The translations under genes and the position numbers were made by a program. A DNA stretch of 64,000 bases, from the NCBI GenBank assembly GCA_000320605.2, contig KB445792.1, forward strand, positions 2,380,717 through 2,444,716. The letters are read 5' to 3'. Origin of the DNA: Gelatoporia subvermispora B. Its lineage: Eukaryota; Basidiomycota; Agaricomycetes; Polyporales; Gelatoporiaceae. The notes under the pieces were generated by a model. It did no database searches and was not told the DNA's origin. It was given only the letters and a program-made list of their open reading frames with translations. Positions 57,721 to 64,000 of the stretch are shown here, one piece after another; the stretch's first letter is position 1, and each line of letters opens with the position of its first letter.

Positions 57721-59675
57721 ATGCCTCGCTTGTTCGGTCGCTCCTTGAAGGAGTATCACCGCGATCAGTACGACTATTATGGCGAGTATGACCCCGCACA
57801 GCAGCAGTACCCGCAACAATATGCGTATGGGCATGAGGATGATCATTATGGACCTCCCGCGGACCTATCCCAACGTCCCTCTACCTGGCGTAGAGCATTG
57901 TCGAGGAAGAAGTCTAACAAGAAGGTAAAGCCCCTCCGCGAACGACTTGATCTCACTGCTAACTTATCTGCACAGTCGTACCACGGCGAAGAACAAGTGA
58001 GCCTGTCATCTGCTACATTCCACATTCACCTTCGTTGACAATCCGATAGTATCTACCTCCACCAGATCTCTATCACGACCCTTCGCGTCGCGCCGCCGTC
58101 GAAGACTATTATGAGGTGGACGGACCTGCTCGACCGGCCTCGACCGGCACAGAGTCCTTCACAGAGCTTTTATCGCACAGCGATTTCCCTATCCCGGAGG
58201 TGCAGCGCGAGAGCTCCCTGAGCCGCCTGCAGGAAGCTTTCGCAGACGACGGAAGGTACGCGCCGGCGATTTCACAGCAGAACTCCGGCATGCCTTCTGC
58301 ACGGGGAACCCCTCAGTTCGGCCCGCGTCCCCTTCCATCTGGCAACGGCCCGATCAAGTTGAATGCGGTCAATGAGATGAGGCATGAGCCAATACTCGTG
58401 AACAATGTCTCGCCGGAAGGAATTCGGCCGGATGTCCTGCATGCGCCCGAGGTGTATCGTGGGAGAGAGCATCGTACCGAGCGGAGAGAGTTGCCGCGAC
58501 CGGTACGTTCATGTAGTTCTCCGGAACTCCTGGTACTTAAAACATTGTAGCCTCAGAATACGCCTGCCCAGCAGTATGACCTGCCTGCGCCGCCCCCGCA
58601 GCAATTCCCTAGGTCTTACAACCCAGTCTCTCGTGGCTATGGCCATGAACCACGCTTGGATCACCGCAAGTCCCCGGAGGAATATCCCCCAGCCGTGGTC
58701 GTCGTTGAGAAGGGACGCCACGGCAAGAAGGATACATACTACATCATCCCTGGCGGTGTCCCAGTTGTATTTGAAGACGAGGATGGTAATGAGCTTACCC
58801 GGTAAGTTTCGGTGGCGGTGTACGCAGTATCCCGAGGTGTATTCACTTGTGTCCTATAGCGTTGGTGACTTCAGCGGCCAATACCATCCAACTAAGCCTC
58901 GTCCTATCATTGTTGAGGATTCCCATGGACGGGAGATCTTCAGGTGCGTAACTTGAGCTATCCCACAGATGTGTCTGCTGACGAGCACCTCCATCATAGG
59001 ACTGGGTTTGATGACGACCGTAGCTCAAGTAGCAGGAGTCGATATGACGATGACTACTACCGCGGTGAAGGGCATCCAAGCCATCATCGCAGCCGGCCTG
59101 CACAGCGCGAGGACAGGTAAGCAGTCCGATCTTTTAGCGATGTATCCCATACTCATCAAACACGTACAGATATTATGACGACCGTGACGACTACTCCGGT
59201 TCTCGGGGATCATCTCGACGCCGCGACGAATACGCAGAGGACATGAACTACAGTCGGAGCCCTGCGAGACGTGAGGAGGCGCATGGGGCATACGACGGTC
59301 CAAACGTCGTGTATATTGACCCGCTTGGTGGACGATCCCCTGCGTATGTCTGATATTCTGTCTGTAAATATCAGGCCGTCACCTGACGTGGCACAATAGG
59401 TCCATGCCCATCCCGAGCAGGAGTACCAGCCCTCGGCACATTCACCTGCACGCGGGGAACGTCGATGCTCGCAGACAAGAGCAGCAATACTCAAAGCCAC
59501 GCTCTCACGACAGTCGCGAGACCTCATCTAGCGTTATCTATTTGGACGACATAAGATCGCAGTGAGTACTGGCTTCGTCTGTAGTAGGTTAGTTGACTGA
59601 CAACGTCGTCATAGATCGTCTCGTTCGTCTGGCTCGCGGGGGAAAGCATACAGGGAGACTTCCCGTTACCGGTGA
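57721..59675 (+). CDS. Basidiomycete hypothetical protein, Tyr/Arg/Ser-rich
   Basis: Several exons run from MPRLFGRSLKEYHRDQYDYY to the end SRYR. There is a Tyr/Gln-rich N-terminus, then RPSTWRRALSRKKSNKK and SSLSRLQEAFADDGRYAP. A more conserved-looking block lies in the middle: KGRHGKKDTYYIIPGGVPV, VFEDEDGNELTRVGDFSG and RPIIVEDSHGREIF. The end is Arg/Ser/Asp/Tyr-rich (DDRDDYSGSRGSSRRRDE). The GGVPVVFEDEDGNELTRVG block looks like a small folded segment in an otherwise disordered protein. I cannot assign a function. Introns were placed at GT-AG pairs that keep this frame. Confidence 0.7.
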
Positions 59676-59864
59676 AAGAGGATGTAATCCACATTCCACC
59701 TACATAATTATGTAATCTAGGAGTAGGCACATCACTGACCCAGGAGGCCCTGGGTCCTGAATCATGGTGTATAGCAGATCTCTTAACGTAATGTAGCGAG
59801 GTCAGACCTTGGATTCGGACATGGCAAATTGTAGGACACCTTACGTAGCAGTGCAACTGTAACA

Positions 59865-61026
59865 TTACTTCTTTCCTCCTCGTTTGCGAGAGCCATGGCG
59901 CCCTCTGGAGCCACCTCCGCGAACGGAATCTATCTCGTGTTTGCTGAGCTTGAGTATTCCTCCCTTGAATGAGCCAACGCCCATGCGTAATCCACGTTCT
60001 CGCTTTTGCTGCTTCGACTGAGCGGAAGCGTCATATAATTTCTTCAGAGCCGGGTGGTAATTGCCCAGATGTTTTGCCTGTACAAGTGTACAAGAACATG
60101 ATTTCACGTTTGGGGAGGAGTCGCATTTTGACTCACCTCCTCTAACTCTTTCTTACTCCGTTCCTTCTGCTTGTCTGCAATACCGTCGCGGACACGCTTT
60201 GCTGCCTTGTTATGTTCAGCGGTTCGTACAGTTGTCTCCCCTTTGCCCAACTTCGCCTGTCCTGACACCTCCAGTACACGCCCCGCTAAAGCCTTCTTCC
60301 TTTGCGCTGGTGTCAGGTCGAGCTCCGGGTTGAGGGAGCCCGAGAGGATACGCGTATGGACCAAGCGGTGCAGTAGGGCATCATTTTGCGCATTTGTCCT
60401 GGATGGGAGTCTCACTATACACGTTGTGAGAACATGGACGTCTACTTACAGATCATCCTCTTCGTCGCTCGCCTCCTCTTCAGATTGCTCATTCTCCACT
60501 TCTTGAGTCACCTTAGCGACTTTTGAAGACTGATAAGCCGAGTGAGAGTCAAGATATCTGATATTATGTGAAGCCCACCCACCATGAAGGCTTTCATCTG
60601 GGCTTTACCTGTTTTCGTGTTCGACGGTCCAGCTCTTGAGGGATCAGAGAACACGACAACGTTAGCTTGTGACGAAGGGCCTTCTTGTGGCCGATTGTCC
60701 TCAAGCGGAATGTCAAGCTCTGGGGCACGATCATGTTCAATGAGCAAGGAACGCCTCTATGCGGGCAAATACTCACCATCGTCCTGATCCTCCTCGTCAT
60801 CGGATTCGCCTGGCAGCTGACTGGGACCCGACCCGAAGCCAGACCATTCATCACGTTCAGAGATAGCTTCAGTCTTGATCTTGCGCTTCTTTCCCTTGCT
60901 CCCTTTTTCCTTTGCCGTGGTTTCTTTCCTCTTGCCAAGTACTGCGAACGAACCGAAGGAACCGAGGAATTGCTGCCCATGTGATTCCAAGATACGCAAA
61001 AGCTCCTCCTTCTCCGTGTATGCCAT
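59865..61026 (-). CDS. FAF1: FAF1/C1orf131-type 40S ribosome assembly factor (DUF4602)
   Basis: Starts MAYTEKEELLRILESHGQQF, then basic GKKRKIKTEAISERDEW and acidic DDEEDQDD. Later exons give ELDIPLEDNRPQEGPSSQAN, VVVFSDPSRAG, HRLVHTRILSG, AGRVLEVSGQAKLGKGE, and the C-terminal hallmark MGVGSFKGGILKLSKHEI followed by an RGGGSRGRHGSRKRGGKK tail. The GxGxFKGGxLxLSKxxI motif is the DUF4602 signature of yeast Faf1 and human C1orf131, components of the early 90S/SSU processome in the nucleolus. Confidence 0.85.
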
Positions 61027-61894
61027 TTCAGATATTCGAAATCAAAGCAGTGAACAAGCTATTTCCCCCGGACGGGTATATGACGAAGACAGGATGAGCA
61101 ATAATGGAGTAGGCGACCTTGCGGTCAGACCTGATTACCTTGCTTGTCAAGTTGTTGTGCACCCCCATAATTCGTAAGCGCTCTATCTCATATCGTCAAC
61201 ACAGACAAACAGCGTCTATTGAATGCTTCGGACGATTGTTGTACTTTCCGTTCTTTTTTCGCTGCTGAATATTTTCCGGACGTGATCAAACTCGGAAGAG
61301 ATACCTTACCTAGAAATAGAAGTAGCAAAAGCATCCAGGATGCGAGTTAGCACTTGTTCATGTACTAAGGCGCTTGTACGTAGTAAGTCCTAGTGAACGA
61401 AGCATTCTATGAAATGCTCTTCTCAGATTATTGGTGAATGATCTCGTGCCATTGTTGTCAGCAGGTAAAAGGCATCAAATGTACAATTTCTTTGCACGGT
61501 TGGCAGTGTACAACGACGAGACCTTTTACTCGGTCGTCAAGGTATATCTCAGGCTCCAGATGTGGAAATCCGCCTACATATATATTTTTGTGAATTATCT
61601 ACAGTCATGCATCAATCATCTTATGCAGACTGATCTCTAATTATCCAGGACATAGTCTCAGCGACAAGCAAGGTAGTTGTTGGCGTAAGCCGACGCTCCT
61701 CGAGTTAGACGCTGAGCAGCTATATTTCCTACAGATCGGGATCTCTTACTCCCCACGTGTACATAGATCGGATCGCGCGACGACCGCAGGCAAGCGCGCA
61801 ATGCCGCGGCTTGTTAGTCTCGTGCAAGCTCGTGCATCTGCATACGTCTGCGTTTGCTTCCATTGGACCTCTTAATATCACGACACCATTGCCT
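61027..61894. other. Divergent intergenic region
   Basis: Between FAF1 and the membrane protein gene. The frame 61431-61640 + has no recognisable features. No RNA or repeat seen. Confidence 0.45.
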
Positions 61895-62703
61895 ATGGCC
61901 AGGAACAGAAAGTCGAAAGCACAGAAGGCTAGCAGCTCTCAGGTAGCTGAGGAACTCGATATCCCCGAGGAAGAGCAGTGGAGGATCATCAAGGATTCCG
62001 GGATCTTGGGCAAAGTACCGCAACCACCGAAGGAGCAGGATGGGAACCAAGAACAGGAAGAGAGCACATTAGGGGATGAGATATTCAACGCTAGCCTACT
62101 CGTCATTCCAATGTCGTTCTTGCTCCTTTTGATGGAAATGTATGTGGTCGCGCCCTACTCTGCCCGCGAGGCTGACTTCCGCATGTTCGTATACAGTCTG
62201 GTGCACTATCAATACGGTCGCAAGCCCACGTACGAGGCGCTCGCGGAAAGAATGTTACCCGGTGTACCTAGTACGTCAACGGATCATTGCTCAGCTGGTG
62301 GTTCTGACTCGTCACGGCATTCCAGTCATCTCAGTTCTGGTCTTCTACAGTGCGTGATTTGGCCTTGTTGTGTCCGTCCGAATATTCACACTTCTTGTAC
62401 AGCTAACAGGTATAAGCACTATCGTCAGACGCAGGCCGTGCTGTTTTTTCTTTCTGTCGCTGTTGGCTCGAGATTCATTTGGATGATCGAACGCGCCAGC
62501 TGGCGGGTAGTCATGAAGCAGGTACGTCTTTCGCTGGCATCCTTAGAACAGGATACGATTCCACCGCGATACAGTGCCCGCCATTGGCTACATTGTGGGT
62601 CTACATGATCCTACAGCTGGATCTGGGACCAGCAGTGCTAGGCTTATTCTTCGTTGGCATCTTCGTATGGGCAACTGGCTTGAAACTATCACTCAGGCCC
62701 TAG
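61895..62703 (+). CDS. Conserved fungal multi-pass membrane protein of unknown function
   Basis: Starts MARNRKSKAQKASSSQVAEE with a charged, soluble N-terminus (IPEEEQWRIIKDSGIL). Four hydrophobic segments follow: NASLLVIPMSFLLLLMEILV, IISVLVFYTN, AVLFFLSVAVGSRFIWMIE, and TLWVYMILQLDLGPAVLGLF continuing to GLFFVGIFVWATGL. The WRVVMKQCPPLATLWVYMIL junction is formed by splicing. The pattern matches a conserved ascomycete/basidiomycete membrane family (I believe the DUF7719 group, not certain). An upstream in-frame extension from 61757 lacks conserved character, so the ATG at 61895 is preferred. Confidence 0.7.
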
Positions 62704-63575
62704 TACAGCGATAACCATTAGGCAAAGTATTTTATGGTATCTGCGTAATGTATTGGACGAGCGTGCTGAATATCTACTGGACATGTATGCTCGAGAATAC
62801 GCCGCTGAATGGGCTACGGTCTCTTGCCCATACGGCACCTTATACGAGCGTGCCATTACTTGCGAAGTCCTCTTGAGGAAGAGGACATCATGAAGGCGGA
62901 TCGATATATGCTCAATCATACGCCGCGCCGGATGTGATCTGGAACCCGGACGGCACCTTGTATGAGCAAATGAAGCCTGAGACCAGGGCAGATAACACCT
63001 ATCCCCGAGCTGAACGAGCGAATGTATGCGTGAAGGCTTACCGATTCAGCCTGTTACTGTCATGGCGGCCGCTCCCATGACTGGGAACTGGATGCAATTT
63101 AGATCTGGGTATAGTCAGTAATTGTACAGGTGATTATCTTTCAGGGTCATTGTCCACTGTCTTCGTCAAACCTCCGCGCTAACACTCGCACTTTGCCCTA
63201 CACGTGGATGGTCAATACCTGCAACATTGGCTCTGGTTGGTGACTCACGCTGAAACTCAGACTTCGACCTTCCATAACCTCTCGCAGCACTTCTATCTGC
63301 CACCGAAGACGCTTGCCGAGCTTCCTTAAGGAATCCTTATGATGGTCCAGCCTTTCCGTAAATGCTTTATACACACGGTCATCTCGAGCAAAATAATATT
63401 GCTGGAGAACTCAGTATATGTGGAATGTACGGAAGTGGGGAACATACTGGGATTGGCTCGCCATGTGTGATATCCAGTGTAGACGACCACGCGGCCATCA
63501 TCAACAGATCAGCAGTAGCGTTTGCAATACTGCACACTAGGTCAGCCAGGAGTCTACGACAAATCGAATGGCTTA
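62704..63575. other. Gene-free region with a decayed tandem duplication
   Basis: Contains the 121-nt duplication described separately and residual coding-like peptides such as PMTGNWMQFRSG (about 63075). No intact gene was found. Confidence 0.45.
62786..63027 (+). repeat. Degenerate 121-nt tandem duplication
   Basis: Two units start at 62786 and 62907. Shared blocks are TATGCTC, ATACGCCGC and CGGCACCTT(A/G)TA(C/T)GAGC. Both units translate to related peptides (YA..YAA....., then P.GTLYE), but in different frames because 121 is not a multiple of three. It is probably the remnant of a coding repeat. Confidence 0.5.
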
Positions 63576-64000
63576 CTAGTCTTCCAAGGATGTAATCAGA
63601 TCTGCCTTCCCGAGACCTTTTGTGGCGAAGCTCCGTACCGCTTCATCGGCGACCTGCAGAGGCTTCCCCTCAGGACCCAGTCGCAGCGCTATCGCAACAT
63701 TGTCCACTTGAGACCGCACCCATTTGTCGCCCTCGCTCATCACAAGTGTTTGCAAGAAGGACGCAATGAGGTCACTTTGAGATGTCTGCAGTCCAAAGTC
63801 AATGGCATGCCTCAAGTTGAAGCCTGCGCAATAAGTGGTATAAGATTCGAGATTCAAACGGGCCGACACGGCTGAGACACACGTAGGCTTTTCAAGGTTT
63901 GCTTCGTACGGGGTTGTGCCATGTCTTCGTCTTCCAGATGGTTTACATACCGCGAGAACGCCCCTAGCAGTACGACTGCCACTTCTTGATGAGATTTCCC
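63576..64000 (-). CDS. Unidentified protein, 3' end only (right-edge partial)
   Basis: The last exon (63887-63576) reads PTCVSAVSARLNLESYTTYC, AGFNLRHAIDFGLQTSQSDL, FLQTLVMSEGDKWVRSQVDN and VADEAVRSFATKGLGKADLI. It is joined across a GT-AG intron (63888-63950) to an exon that continues off the window (SRSGSRTARGVLA). The frame is phase 0 on both sides. I do not recognise the family. Confidence 0.5.
   Translation of the reverse strand, partial: EISSRSGSRTARGVLAVCKPSGRRRHGTTPYEANLEKPTCVSAVSARLNLESYTTYCAGFNLRHAIDFGLQTSQSDLIASFLQTLVMSEGDKWVRSQVDNVAIALRLGPEGKPLQVADEAVRSFATKGLGKADLITSLED

Overview
The window is nuclear DNA of a filamentous basidiomycete, most likely an Agaricomycete. Nearly every gene is cut by several 50-60 nt GT-AG introns. 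The two strands are densely packed with divergent and convergent neighbours. Many proteins are recognisable fungal housekeeping factors. The order Polyporales is only a guess. There is no CRISPR array, no operon structure and no intact transposon.

Layout. 1-9.7 kb: left-edge start of a secreted GH53 galactanase (-), an RNF220-type RING E3 ligase (+), TOM7 (-), eIF3f (+), the urease accessory protein UreF (-), SWC4 of the SWR1/NuA4 complexes (+), a lipoate ligase/lipoyltransferase (+) and complex I NDUFA1 (-). 9.7-17.9 kb: first copy of an unusual leucine-rich-repeat (LRR) family (-), a Ser/His/Tyr-rich protein (-), then 3.5 kb without a recognisable gene. 17.9-21.7 kb: GPN3 (-), PYM1 (+) and a CCDC90/DUF1640-type mitochondrial coiled-coil protein (-). 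22-27 kb: two more LRR copies facing each other, with two decayed family fragments around the third copy. 27.4 kb: an intron-containing tRNA-Gln(CUG), followed by gene-poor DNA. 29.1-34.1 kb: a large dynamin-superfamily GTPase resembling nuclear GTPase SLIP-GC (-). 34.6-38.6 kb: an 884-residue nuclear-looking protein and an unidentified protein (both -). 39.0-46.7 kb: three tandem MFS transporters of the allantoate permease (Dal5) family (all -). 47.2-64 kb: thiolase ERG10 (-), ATG10 (-), ribosomal protein eS1 (+), APRT (+), EDEM-type GH47 (-), a ZNRD2-like zinc-ribbon protein (+), a basidiomycete hypothetical (+), FAF1/C1orf131 ribosome factor (-), a four-segment membrane protein (+) and an unidentified partial gene at the right edge (-).

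The most unusual content is the LRR family at 10-12 kb and 22-27 kb. Three near full-length paralogues share an N-terminal module I do not recognise, a central LRR block and a separate short C-terminal module. They share one intron at the same codon position. One copy has an in-frame TAG where the others encode an aromatic residue, and family fragments lie on both sides of copy 3. Other notable points are GC-AG introns in two genes, a 7-nt microexon in the GTPase gene, head-to-head overlapping start regions of the EDEM and ZNRD2-like genes, and precise intron presence/absence among the tandem transporters.

Exon boundaries were derived by hand from splice consensus, frame and family conservation. 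They have not been tested against transcripts.
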